A stretch of DNA of 64,000 nucleotides, taken from the NCBI GenBank assembly GCA_032119595.1, contig JAUMBQ010000006.1, positions 868,001 through 932,000 of the forward strand, written 5' to 3'. Source of the DNA: JAGIBJ01 sp032119595 (GTDB taxonomy: Bacteria > Actinomycetota > Thermoleophilia > Solirubrobacterales > Solirubrobacteraceae). Position numbers and translations under genes: made by a program. Below, one piece after another: positions 27,704 through 35,351 of the stretch. How positions within the stretch are numbered: position 1 is the first letter of the stretch; each line of letters starts with the position of its first letter. Below the pieces are notes generated by a model, which saw only the letters and a program-made list of their open reading frames with translations, searched no databases and was not told the DNA's origin.

Positions 27704-29656
27704 TCAGCGCACGATCGAGAAGGCGACCGTGACGGGCTTGCTGCGGTTTCCTGCAGAGTCCGTTGCGACGAGCGCGAATTCGTAGGTGCCGACGGGCAAC
27801 CGCCCGGCTTTCAGGCGCCCGCTGAACGGAATCGATGCTGCCCCCGCGGGCAGCGCCCGCGTGAGCGTCGCCTTGGTCGTGCGACGCGTGCAACGTGCAC
27901 CCTTCTTGGCACCCACCGTGCATTTGCCTTTGACGCGCCGGCCACGCTGCGTGCGCACGACGAGTAGCTGCAGCGTCGCGCGCTCCGAGAGCGTGAGCTT
28001 CAGTGCGGTGCCCTTGGGCGCACGGCGCGGCGCCGCGGATGCCGCCAGCGCGGTGATCGCGGTGCCGACGCGGAAGGCCTTCGGCGTCGGCTTCGCGCCG
28101 GTGATGACCGGTGGCGTCGTGTCGGGGGCGGGGCCCGCGGGGGCAACCGCACTCACGTTGATCGTCACCGCTGCGCTGCGGACATTGCCAGCGGCATCGG
28201 TGGCGGTAGCCGTCACCGTCCGCGCACCAGCTGTCGCGAACGCGTGCTGAACATCGGTGCCCTGGGCGACGGCCCCGTCGCCGAAGTCCCAAGCGACCGT
28301 GATCGGTGCGCTCACGTCACTCACGGACGCCACGAACCGGGCGGGCGTGCCAGCGACCGCAGCCGGTGCGCTGTCGATCGAGAGCAGGGGCGCGACGCCG
28401 TCGATGCGGCGCACGACGATCGTCGCCTTGGCTGGCGATGCGGGAGCTTCGCGCGTGGCGACGATTCCGAGCGGCGCGGGGCTGTTGCCGGCGAGAGCGA
28501 CCCGCGGGAGCGTCGCGTCGCGGGCCGGCAACGCAGTCGTGGCGATTGGCGAGAGGATGCCGCCAATGGTGCGGCGTTGAAGCGCGAGCGTCGGCGTGCC
28601 GCCGGGCGACGGCTGATTCGCGTACGCGATGACGCTCGTCCCGTCCGGCCAGCTCGCCACATGCGGGTCGGCGTAGGGAGGTGCGGCCTGCGCGGTCAGC
28701 GGCACGATGGTCGACGCGGCTCCGTACGTGCCGTTCGCGAAGATCGGGCGAGCGATGATGCTCTGGCCTCCTGCGGTCGCCGTCTGCCAGACCGCGAGCG
28801 CGTCGGTTCCGAACGGCGTCAGGTCGGGGGCGGTGGACGCGACGCTCGGGTCGGATCCGTTTCCGAGCTGCGTGAGGGTGTTCGCCATCGGGCCGATGGC
28901 GGCACGCACGCGTGCGGGCGCAGGCGAGTTCAGACTCCACGTGACGACGGTCGAACCAGCCGGCGTGACGATCGGAACGGCGCCGCTCGTGCTCGGGGCG
29001 TAGAACGAGCCGTCGACGCCGCTCGGCGTCCAGATCGCTCCGTCGACGGCACGGGTGGAGAGCTGGCAGTAGCTGCTCGCGCAGGTCGTGATCGCAGTCT
29101 GCCCGCCCGCTCCCACGGCGACGCGGGTGGATCCGATCCCTGAACAGCCCATCCCGGTGACCCCTGCTTGCGTGGCGAACGGGCCAGTGATCACGCCGGC
29201 CGGACTTACGTCGAACGCCCGGCTCGACAGATCGGCGCTGGCGCCGAAGTCGGCGCAGGCTGGCACCGCCATGACCGCCGAGCCGTCCGCCCGCATCGCA
29301 ATGGTCGCAGCACCCCAGACGCCCGGGTACCCGGCGTAGACCGGATCCTCGATGACGGCCGGCGCCGCGAAACTGCCGCCGGGAGCGCGGCGAGCGACGC
29401 GCGGTTTGCCGTCGGACCCCGTCCACGCAGCGACAGCGCGGCCGTCAGGCGCCATCGCCACCGACGGCGTCGTGCCGAGGCCCGGCACCGTGACCTCCGG
29501 TTGCGCCACCCCGGCCCGCCAGAGCAGCAGCTTGACCGCACTGACCCCGCCACCGGCGTCTCGCCAAGCGGCGACGGCGTCGCCGCCGTCGCTCGCGCCC
29601 ACCGACAGCCCGCCGGCGTCCGGCTCAGCGAACTGGCTATCGATCGTGCCGTCCAC
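27704..29656 (-). CDS. Secreted repeat protein with PKD domain
   Basis: 650 codons from the first usable start (GTG at 29656). Residues 10-420 hold beta-propeller-like repeats (AVAAWRDAGGG, AVAAWTGSDG, DALAVWQTATAGG). Residues 422-505 are a PKD domain (ITVAWDFGDGAVAQG, AGARTVTATATDAAGNV). The C-terminus is the Cys/Lys-rich tail common in this phylum. Between the GTG and an in-frame TAG at 29762-29764 lie 35 codons that spell a convincing signal peptide (KLDRRPVVLFTLVAALLG, then AEPANA) but contain no ATG, GTG or TTG. The protein is therefore surely meant for export, but its true start codon is missing or non-standard. Confidence 0.8.
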   Translation of the reverse strand: MDGTIDSQFAEPDAGGLSVGASDGGDAVAAWRDAGGGVSAVKLLLWRAGVAQPEVTVPGLGTTPSVAMAPDGRAVAAWTGSDGKPRVARRAPGGSFAAPAVIEDPVYAGYPGVWGAATIAMRADGSAVMAVPACADFGASADLSSRAFDVSPAGVITGPFATQAGVTGMGCSGIGSTRVAVGAGGQTAITTCASSYCQLSTRAVDGAIWTPSGVDGSFYAPSTSGAVPIVTPAGSTVVTWSLNSPAPARVRAAIGPMANTLTQLGNGSDPSVASTAPDLTPFGTDALAVWQTATAGGQSIIARPIFANGTYGAASTIVPLTAQAAPPYADPHVASWPDGTSVIAYANQPSPGGTPTLALQRRTIGGILSPIATTALPARDATLPRVALAGNSPAPLGIVATREAPASPAKATIVVRRIDGVAPLLSIDSAPAAVAGTPARFVASVSDVSAPITVAWDFGDGAVAQGTDVQHAFATAGARTVTATATDAAGNVRSAAVTINVSAVAPAGPAPDTTPPVITGAKPTPKAFRVGTAITALAASAAPRRAPKGTALKLTLSERATLQLLVVRTQRGRRVKGKCTVGAKKGARCTRRTTKATLTRALPAGAASIPFSGRLKAGRLPVGTYEFALVATDSAGNRSKPVTVAFSIVR

Positions 29657-29863
29657 GACGAGCGGTGGTGTGGTCTCGGCGTTCGCCGGTTCGGCCCATC
29701 CGAGCAGTGCCGCAACCAGCGTGAAGAGGACAACAGGTCGCCGGTCGAGCTTCTCGCGAGCCTACCGGCGGTGCGCCACACCGCAAGGCCCACCTGGCCG
29801 ATCTGGCGACAGCATCGATTCCGTTGGGATCCCGCCCCGGAAACGTCCCTCGCGGCGCCCGGA

Positions 29864-31324
29864 TCAGAGCAGGCTCGTGAGGCCGACGATCGCCATCACC
29901 ACCGCTGCGATCGGGAGGCCGATCGCGAACACGTTCAATCGCCGCACGAGCGGCTCAAGCGGGGCGTTCTCCAAGATCACCCACAGCGGCTCTGAGGGGT
30001 CGTAGCGCGCGATCACGACCTGGCCGGACTTCAGCCTGCGATTGCGCGACTGGGAACCGGCCTCGACGACGGTCCCGTCGGCAAGGCAGTAGCGCAGCAT
30101 CTGGAGCCTGATGCCGATGATCGACCACCACGGGCGGTAGCGCACGACCCGCACGACGGCCTCGGCGCGCACACCGCCGGCGCTTCGCGCCTGAAGCTCC
30201 CGCACGAAGGGGAGCAGGATCCGCCTCGCGAGCCACGTCTGAGCGAGCAGGTCCAGCGCGAGCGCGAGTTCAGGGAGCGCGCGCCCGACCTGCTCGTCCT
30301 CGATGAAGGGGGCTGCCATGAGGGCCATGAGGAACACCGCGCCCGGCGCAAGCCAGAACAGGCCGTACTGCCACTGCAGCCGCCGCACGACGGCCCGGTC
30401 GTACCCGACCGGCAGGTGGCGGAGCCGCTCGACGGGGACTCTGGCCACGAACTCGGGCCCTCCGACCGCGGGCGGGGCCGGGTGCGAGAACACGGGTACC
30501 TGCGGCGCGTCGTGCACAAACACGGGTCCCGGTGCCGCTGGCTGGTCGGCCACGGGAGGGCGGATCGACTCGAGGGCGGCCGCGCCGCGACGCTCGTACA
30601 GCGCGAGGAAGAACGTGGCCGTGGTGAGTGCCAGCAGCGGCGAGATGACCGCCGATACAAGCGCCTCCGCGGTCCACCATTGCGCCAGTGGCGCGTGACG
30701 CCCGACGGCGCTGTCCGCCAGTGCCGGGATCAGTCGCAGGACAAACCACTGGAAGACGACGAACAGCAGGGCGAATGCCAGCGCGGGCCGGATCAGCTTC
30801 CAGCTCATGCGAAGCGCCTCGTCCGGCGTGAGAGCGTCGGCCACCAGCGCCGCCGCCGCGATCGCCCAGAAGGCCACCAGCACGAAGCCGGGCATGATGA
30901 CGACGTCGTAGCTGAGGTCTACGCCGGTTGCCCACAACGCCGCGCTGAACACCAGATACAACGCGCCGAGCGCCAAAAGGTAGAAGCCCCCCAGCAGCAC
31001 GAGACCCGACAGAAATGGCCGCGACCGCTCGACGAGCGCCCTCGGGCCCGCGGGCGGGACGCCGGCCTGCGCGTCAAAGGCCAGCCGCGCGCAAACCCCG
31101 CCGTTGATCACCAGCAGAACGGTCGTGATCTGGCCTCCGAACTCGTAACCGACCTTGCCGAACATCAGGTGTGCCAGGAACATCGCCGCGACCTTGATGC
31201 CCTGCAGGACCAGGGAGAAGCCGATCACCGTCGAGGCGTACGCCCCGTAGAGGCGCCCCGCGGTGACAATCGCGTCGATGAGATTCAAAGACCTCGTGGG
31301 CGCGGGAGCGGGCGCCGCCGTCAT
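29864..31324 (-). CDS. Polytopic membrane protein with C-terminal DUF3592-like domain
   Basis: 486-residue protein. The first 250 residues hold six membrane helices in a pattern like the membrane domain of GlpQ-type or DUF7847 proteins (NLIDAIVTAGRLYGAYAST; LTPDEALRMSWKLIRPALAF). A Pro-rich linker follows. A second part has two helices enclosing RAEAVVRVVRYRPWWSIIGI and SRNRRLKSGQVVIARYDPSE, the form of DUF3592. The role is unknown, perhaps in the envelope. It is divergent from the FG-GAP gene (181-bp gap), and its 3' end faces the PKD-protein signal region, with about 100 bp between. Confidence 0.72.
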   Translation of the reverse strand: MTAAPAPAPTRSLNLIDAIVTAGRLYGAYASTVIGFSLVLQGIKVAAMFLAHLMFGKVGYEFGGQITTVLLVINGGVCARLAFDAQAGVPPAGPRALVERSRPFLSGLVLLGGFYLLALGALYLVFSAALWATGVDLSYDVVIMPGFVLVAFWAIAAAALVADALTPDEALRMSWKLIRPALAFALLFVVFQWFVLRLIPALADSAVGRHAPLAQWWTAEALVSAVISPLLALTTATFFLALYERRGAAALESIRPPVADQPAAPGPVFVHDAPQVPVFSHPAPPAVGGPEFVARVPVERLRHLPVGYDRAVVRRLQWQYGLFWLAPGAVFLMALMAAPFIEDEQVGRALPELALALDLLAQTWLARRILLPFVRELQARSAGGVRAEAVVRVVRYRPWWSIIGIRLQMLRYCLADGTVVEAGSQSRNRRLKSGQVVIARYDPSEPLWVILENAPLEPLVRRLNVFAIGLPIAAVVMAIVGLTSLL

Positions 31325-31504
31325 CGCGCGCCCATACCCGTCAGGGCTACGCTTCGGTCCGAAGTCAATCGCATGGCCAGGTCATCGGCCACGCCCGCTC
31401 AGTTTTTGAGAGCGACAGCCACATCGCCGCTCTCCGTAGAGATTCCCGCCTCCGTGCGGGGTTCCACCGGTCTCGCCGCGCCGCCCCCGAGTTAGCCTCG
31501 AGGC

Positions 31505-33466
31505 ATGGTGTTCTTCCGGTTTTCGGCTGGGCGCGGGCTACGCGTCGGCCTCCTCGCCACCCTGCTCGGGCTTGGAGCCGCCGCACCGGCGGCGCAGGGC
31601 GCAATGACCTTCCAGTCGTCGACCGTCGCGCTCGGCGCGGGGGCCGTTCCATCGGCTGTGGAAACCAGCGACCTGGACGGTGACGGCCGAGTCGACGACA
31701 TCGCGGCCACGACTCGTAACGACGACAAGCTGCACGTGCTGCTCGGCCAAGACAACGGCACCTTCACGGCGGCGCCCGGCTCGCCGTTCTTCGTCGCCGA
31801 CGAACCGGTTGGCGTCGACATCGGCAACTTCGATGGCCAAGTCGACGGCGATGGCAACCCCGTTCGCAACGACATCGTGGTGGTCGGCCGGTCCGGCGGA
31901 GTGGGCGCCGGCGTGTTCGAGATCCGTTTCAATGCCGGCAGCGGCCCGTTGGTGAGCGGCCCGGTAGGCAACGATCCCTCAGCCGTGGCCGCCTGGCAGC
32001 GGTCCGGGGGTGGCGGTCCGTTTGACCTCAACGGCGACAGCCATCCCGACCTGGTCATCGCGAACCGCGGCGGCGATACGGTCACGGTCTACTACGGCAA
32101 TGGAGCCGGCGGCTTCCCTACCCCACCGGTCACATTGCCGGCGGGCGACGCCCCGTCCGACGTGGAAATCGACGCCGGCAGCTGCGACCGGCCATGCGAC
32201 ATCCACGTGGCGAACCCCGTCGCTGGCACGGTCTCGGCCCTGCACAACAACGGGACCGGCACCTTCAGTGCACCCGAGGCGCTCGTGCTCGGCGGCTCCC
32301 CGTGGGCGCTCGCGTTCGCCTCGAACCAGCTCCCGGGTGTGTCGGAGGGGTACCTCGCGGTCGCGCGCACGGGCGGCGGCCTCCTGCTGCGCCGCGACCG
32401 CTCGCCGTACGCCGCGCTGACGCCCGCGTCCATCGTCATGGGCACCGATCCGATCGCGATCACCACGGGCGGGTTTAGTCGCAACGCTCCGCTGGGGCGC
32501 CTTGATGACCCGATGGCCGGCTCGCCGGTCGACCTCGCCGTGCTGAACTCGGCCTCCAACCAGGTCGCCTTCGCGCTGGGCGACACCCGCGGTGGATTCG
32601 TCCGCGCCCTCGGGACCTTCCCGGTCGGCCTGCTCCCCGTGGCGATCACGCCGATCCAGCTTGCCGGGCAGGCCGGGGACAGCCTCGTGACTGCGAACGC
32701 GGGCTCCGGGAACTTGACGGTCTTGAAGAACACGAGCGTGGCGACGCTGACGCCAGCACCCGCATCCCAGGCCTTTGGCGGGCAGGCCGTTGGCACGCTC
32801 GGGCCAGCCACCGTGATCACGGTGACCAACACTGGCGGCGCCCCTCTCGACGTGTTGAACGTGTCGACCACTGGCACCAACCCCGGCGACTTCGTCGTGA
32901 GTTCCGATGGCTGCGGTGGACTCCGGCTGCGCGGCGGACTCGATGAGCACTGCGACGTTCTGGTGCGGTTCGCGGCGCAGGCCACCGGGACGCGGAGTGC
33001 GTCGCTGGTCGTCCGCGCCAACGCAGCTACGGGACCGCAGGCGACGACCGTGCCTCTGATCGGCGACGGCGTCGACGCCCCGGCTGGACCCATCGGCCCG
33101 GCGGGCCCCGCTGGCCCGCTCGGCCCCGCAGGCCCGGCTGGTCTCGCTGGCCCGGGCGGCCCTCAGGGCCCAGCTGGCCGTGACGGCGCGCTCGTCCTGG
33201 TCGCCTACCAAGCGTCGATCTCCACCCGCAGCGTCGCGGTCCGCTACGCCCTCACGGCGCCGGCAGCGATCACGCTGAAGGTGACGACACCGACCAAGCG
33301 CACCGTCACGGTCGCCACGACCGCGGGCCGCGCCGGCACGAACGTCGTGCGCTGGAACCGGCAGATCAAGGGCAAGCGCGCTCCGCGCGGCACCTACAAA
33401 CTCAGCGTTTCCGCCACCGCAGGCGGAAGCACGGTCACCAGCACTCGCACCGTGCGCCTGCGCTGA
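31505..33466 (+). CDS. Secreted FG-GAP/VCBS repeat protein with collagen-like segment
   Basis: 653-residue exported protein. A signal peptide (MVFFRFSAGRGLRVGLLATL, then GAAAPAAQG) is followed by FG-GAP/VCBS repeats with Asp-rich calcium loops (DLDGDGRVDDIAA, DLNGDSHPDLVIA) up to about residue 420. Residues 420-525 form an ASPM/HYDIN-like beta sandwich (AVGTLGPATVITVTNTGGAP). Residues 528-561 are 11 perfect Gly-X-Y triplets, Pro/Ala-rich, and then a beta domain with a basic tail (RGTYKLSVSATAGGS) ends the protein. It is probably a surface or matrix protein. No sortase motif or C-terminal membrane anchor is seen. A tandem repeat array starts 8 bp after its stop. Confidence 0.85.
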   Translation: MVFFRFSAGRGLRVGLLATLLGLGAAAPAAQGAMTFQSSTVALGAGAVPSAVETSDLDGDGRVDDIAATTRNDDKLHVLLGQDNGTFTAAPGSPFFVADEPVGVDIGNFDGQVDGDGNPVRNDIVVVGRSGGVGAGVFEIRFNAGSGPLVSGPVGNDPSAVAAWQRSGGGGPFDLNGDSHPDLVIANRGGDTVTVYYGNGAGGFPTPPVTLPAGDAPSDVEIDAGSCDRPCDIHVANPVAGTVSALHNNGTGTFSAPEALVLGGSPWALAFASNQLPGVSEGYLAVARTGGGLLLRRDRSPYAALTPASIVMGTDPIAITTGGFSRNAPLGRLDDPMAGSPVDLAVLNSASNQVAFALGDTRGGFVRALGTFPVGLLPVAITPIQLAGQAGDSLVTANAGSGNLTVLKNTSVATLTPAPASQAFGGQAVGTLGPATVITVTNTGGAPLDVLNVSTTGTNPGDFVVSSDGCGGLRLRGGLDEHCDVLVRFAAQATGTRSASLVVRANAATGPQATTVPLIGDGVDAPAGPIGPAGPAGPLGPAGPAGLAGPGGPQGPAGRDGALVLVAYQASISTRSVAVRYALTAPAAITLKVTTPTKRTVTVATTAGRAGTNVVRWNRQIKGKRAPRGTYKLSVSATAGGSTVTSTRTVRLR

Positions 33467-33473
33467 CCGGCTC

Positions 33474-33541
33474 GGCTCGCCGATTCGGTCAGCGCCTTGC
33501 TCGCCGATTTGCACCGCTCTGCTCGCCGATTTGCATCACGG
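33474..33541 (-). repeat. Orphan array of 22-bp repeats (left copy)
   Basis: Two clear units (33498-33519 and 33520-33541) and a diverged third (33474-33497) share TGCTCGCCGATTTGCA. On the minus strand the core is TGCAAATCGGCGAGCA. It occupies the same place relative to tRNA-Phe copy 1 as the array at 35021-35108 does to copy 2, but no ATPase gene follows it; the end of the FG-GAP gene lies there instead. Confidence 0.85.
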
Positions 33542-33584
33542 CACGCCCACTCGCGCCCGGTGCCGCCGAGCGGCCGCAGAACGA

Positions 33585-33611
33585 CGAAGGCCCCGCGATG
33601 CGGGGCCTTCG
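33585..33611 (-). terminator. Terminator of tRNA-Phe copy 1
   Basis: Perfect 12-bp stem (CGAAGGCCCCGC and its complement) with a 3-base loop, 11 bp beyond the tRNA 3' end on the minus strand. The same hairpin follows the second tRNA copy. Confidence 0.85.
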
Positions 33612-33621
33612 TGTTCGCGAG

Positions 33622-33694
33622 TGGCGAGACCGGGACTTGAACCCGGGACACCACGATTTTCAGTCGTGTGCTCTACCAGCTGAGCTATCTCGCC
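33622..33694 (-). tRNA. tRNA-Phe (anticodon GAA), copy 1
   Basis: 73-nt tRNA on the minus strand. The acceptor stem is GGCGAGA/TCTCGCC with discriminator A, the D-arm is GCTC...GAGC with a GGTA loop, the anticodon loop CTGAAAA holds GAA, and the T-arm contains GGTTCAAGTCC. CCA is not encoded. A TACCAT hexamer (minus strand; 33705-33710) lies 11 bp upstream and could be its -10 box. Its sequence is identical to copy 2. Confidence 0.97.
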
Positions 33695-33764
33695 GCGGCC
33701 ATCGATGGTACCGGGACGCGGTAGACGCTGGGAGTACCACGCTGTTTTGAATCCTGGTGTTCGT

Positions 33765-35003
33765 TCAGACGCTCCAGAGCACGTCGATCGGAGCAGCCGT
33801 GATCCGATCGCCGAACGGACCGGAACGCTGACCGGTGTGGAGGAGGAATCCACCGACGAATCGGTCACCGAGCCGGTCTCGCAGATTTGCCATGCCCTTG
33901 GCGTCGCTGCGCCCTACGGATGCAGCCGCCTTCACCTCGATCCCGACGATCCGCCCATCAGGAGTTTCGAGCAGCAGATCGACTTCGCCAGCGAGCTGGT
34001 CGCGATAGTGACTGATGCGAACCGGCTGCTCGCTCCAGGTGAGCTGGCGACGCAGTTCACCGGCGACGAACCCTTCCAGGAGTGCGCCAGCCACATCGCC
34101 CGCTGCTCCCGCCGCCGACACATGCACCAGCCTCGCCGCGAGACCGCTGTCGATGAGTGACACCTTGGGGCGTGACACGACGCGCTTCGTAAGGTTGGTC
34201 GACCACGCCGGGAGGCGCTGAATCAGGTACAGCATCTCCAGCAGCTCGAGGTACGGGCCCAGCGTCCTGACCGGAATGCCGGTGTCGCGCGCGACATCGG
34301 CCATATTCAGTTCGCCGCTGTTGCGCGCGGCTAGGGTTCGAAGGATCAGCGGCAGGTCGGCCAGTCGCTGAAGGTTGGAAACGTCGGGGGCGTCGCGCTG
34401 CACGATCCGGCTGACGTAGTTGTCGAGCCACTGATCGCGGCGCCGGCCCGCTGTGCGCCGGAGCGCCTCCGGATAGCCGCCCGCCGTCACACGCTCAAGG
34501 TAGTCGTGCCGACTGAGGGTGCTGGCGTGATCTACAAATCGATCTCCAGCGAACGCCCGGTCGATGAATCGCTCCACCCTTCCGACGAGCTCACCTTGGC
34601 TGAAGCCGTAGAGGTCCACGTTCTCGGCCCGACCGGCGAGACTGTCCTGCGCTGCCGGCAGTCGGACGAGGTCGGCCGATCCGGTGAGCAGGAATCTCCC
34701 CGGACGTGGGTCCCGGTCGACGACGAGCTTGAGCGCAAGGATGAGCCCGGGAACCCTTTGCACTTCGTCGATCGCGAGAAGTTCTTCCGGGTCGCGGCTG
34801 AGAAAGCCAACGGGGTCGGCTTCGGCGCTAGCCCGGGTGATGTCGTCGTCGAACGTCTCCAGACGACCGCCGATCTCGTCGACGATTTCGCGCAGAAGGG
34901 TCGTCTTGCCGACCTGCCGGGCGCCCTGGATGACGACGATTCGCGTGTCGCCCAAAGCTTCGAGCACGCGGGACTTCGCGTGACGAGGGACGGCGCTGAC
35001 CAT
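33765..35003 (-). CDS. AAA ATPase with DUF4143 domain
   Basis: 412-residue protein (ATG at 35003; a GTG two codons upstream is also possible). The N-terminal AAA_14 ATPase has Walker A GARQVGKT (27-34) and a Walker B ending LLAIDEVQR. The sensor LLTGSADLVRL is also present. The middle has a winged-helix region (MADVARDTGIPVRTLGPYLE). The C-terminal DUF4143 includes EVDLLLETPDGRIVGIEVKA, the D...E-x-K pattern of a PD-(D/E)XK fold. These ATPases are abundant in bacteria and archaea, and their substrate is unknown. The gene lies exactly between two tRNA-Phe copies and right behind four 22-bp repeats that overlap its promoter region. Confidence 0.9.
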   Translation of the reverse strand: MVSAVPRHAKSRVLEALGDTRIVVIQGARQVGKTTLLREIVDEIGGRLETFDDDITRASAEADPVGFLSRDPEELLAIDEVQRVPGLILALKLVVDRDPRPGRFLLTGSADLVRLPAAQDSLAGRAENVDLYGFSQGELVGRVERFIDRAFAGDRFVDHASTLSRHDYLERVTAGGYPEALRRTAGRRRDQWLDNYVSRIVQRDAPDVSNLQRLADLPLILRTLAARNSGELNMADVARDTGIPVRTLGPYLELLEMLYLIQRLPAWSTNLTKRVVSRPKVSLIDSGLAARLVHVSAAGAAGDVAGALLEGFVAGELRRQLTWSEQPVRISHYRDQLAGEVDLLLETPDGRIVGIEVKAAASVGRSDAKGMANLRDRLGDRFVGGFLLHTGQRSGPFGDRITAAPIDVLWSV

Positions 35004-35020
35004 GCCCACAAACTAGACCA

Positions 35021-35108
35021 TGCTCGCCGATTTGCACCACCTTGCTCGCCGATTTGCACCACCTTGCTCGCCGATTTGCACCACCTTGCTCGCCGATTTG
35101 CACCACTT
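35021..35108 (-). repeat. Four tandem 22-bp repeats in the ATPase promoter
   Basis: Units at 35021, 35043, 35065 and 35087, each 22 bp, without spacers. Units 1-3 are identical and unit 4 differs at one position. In the direction of the ATPase gene each reads AGGTGGTGCAAATCGGCGAG plus CA. The last ends 18 bp before the ATG. The position suggests an operator array or a recognition site. It is not CRISPR, because there are no spacers. Confidence 0.92.
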
Positions 35109-35138
35109 CCGCCGAGCCGGAGTTGCCCCGCAGAACGA

Positions 35139-35165
35139 CGAAGGCCCCGCGATGCGGGGCCTTCG
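35139..35165 (-). terminator. Terminator of tRNA-Phe copy 2
   Basis: Same 12-bp perfect stem as at 33585-33611. It would isolate tRNA transcription from the 22-bp array and ATPase gene downstream. Confidence 0.85.
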
Positions 35166-35175
35166 GGTTCGCGAG

Positions 35176-35248
35176 TGGCGAGACCGGGACTTGAACCCGG
35201 GACACCACGATTTTCAGTCGTGTGCTCTACCAGCTGAGCTATCTCGCC
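35176..35248 (-). tRNA. tRNA-Phe (anticodon GAA), copy 2
   Basis: 73 nt, identical to the copy at 33622-33694, with intact cloverleaf and GAA anticodon. A TAGGAT hexamer (minus strand; 35259-35264) lies 11 bp before the 5' end, the same distance as the candidate -10 of copy 1, so both genes look expressed. Confidence 0.97.
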
Positions 35249-35351
35249 GCGGCGGCATATCCTAGCGAGGCGGCGAGCCCGGCGACTTCAAGAGGAACAG
35301 GAAGCCGCCGGAGCACCTTGCCTCGGCCCCGAAAGACCGAGGTCGACCGAG

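Larger units (their letters stand above)
33574..33699 (-). repeat. 126-bp direct repeat carrying tRNA-Phe and terminator (copy 1)
   Basis: Identical to 35128-35253 except for one base (T at 33612, G in the other copy). The offset is 1554 bp. It contains the terminator, the full tRNA-Phe gene and about 5 bp beyond its 5' end. Confidence 0.9.
35128..35253 (-). repeat. 126-bp direct repeat carrying tRNA-Phe and terminator (copy 2)
   Basis: Second copy of 33574-33699, with one mismatch in 126 bp. Sequence identity stops a few bases beyond the tRNA 5' end, so each tRNA has a different upstream promoter. Confidence 0.9.

Noticed and set aside
35021..35108. CRISPR array
   Set aside because: The 22-bp units are head to tail with no spacers, and no cas gene is present.
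33622..35248. Integrative element with attL/attR at tRNA-Phe
   Set aside because: Both repeats contain the whole tRNA plus terminator, not just a 3' end, and no integrase is encoded between them. Duplication fits better.
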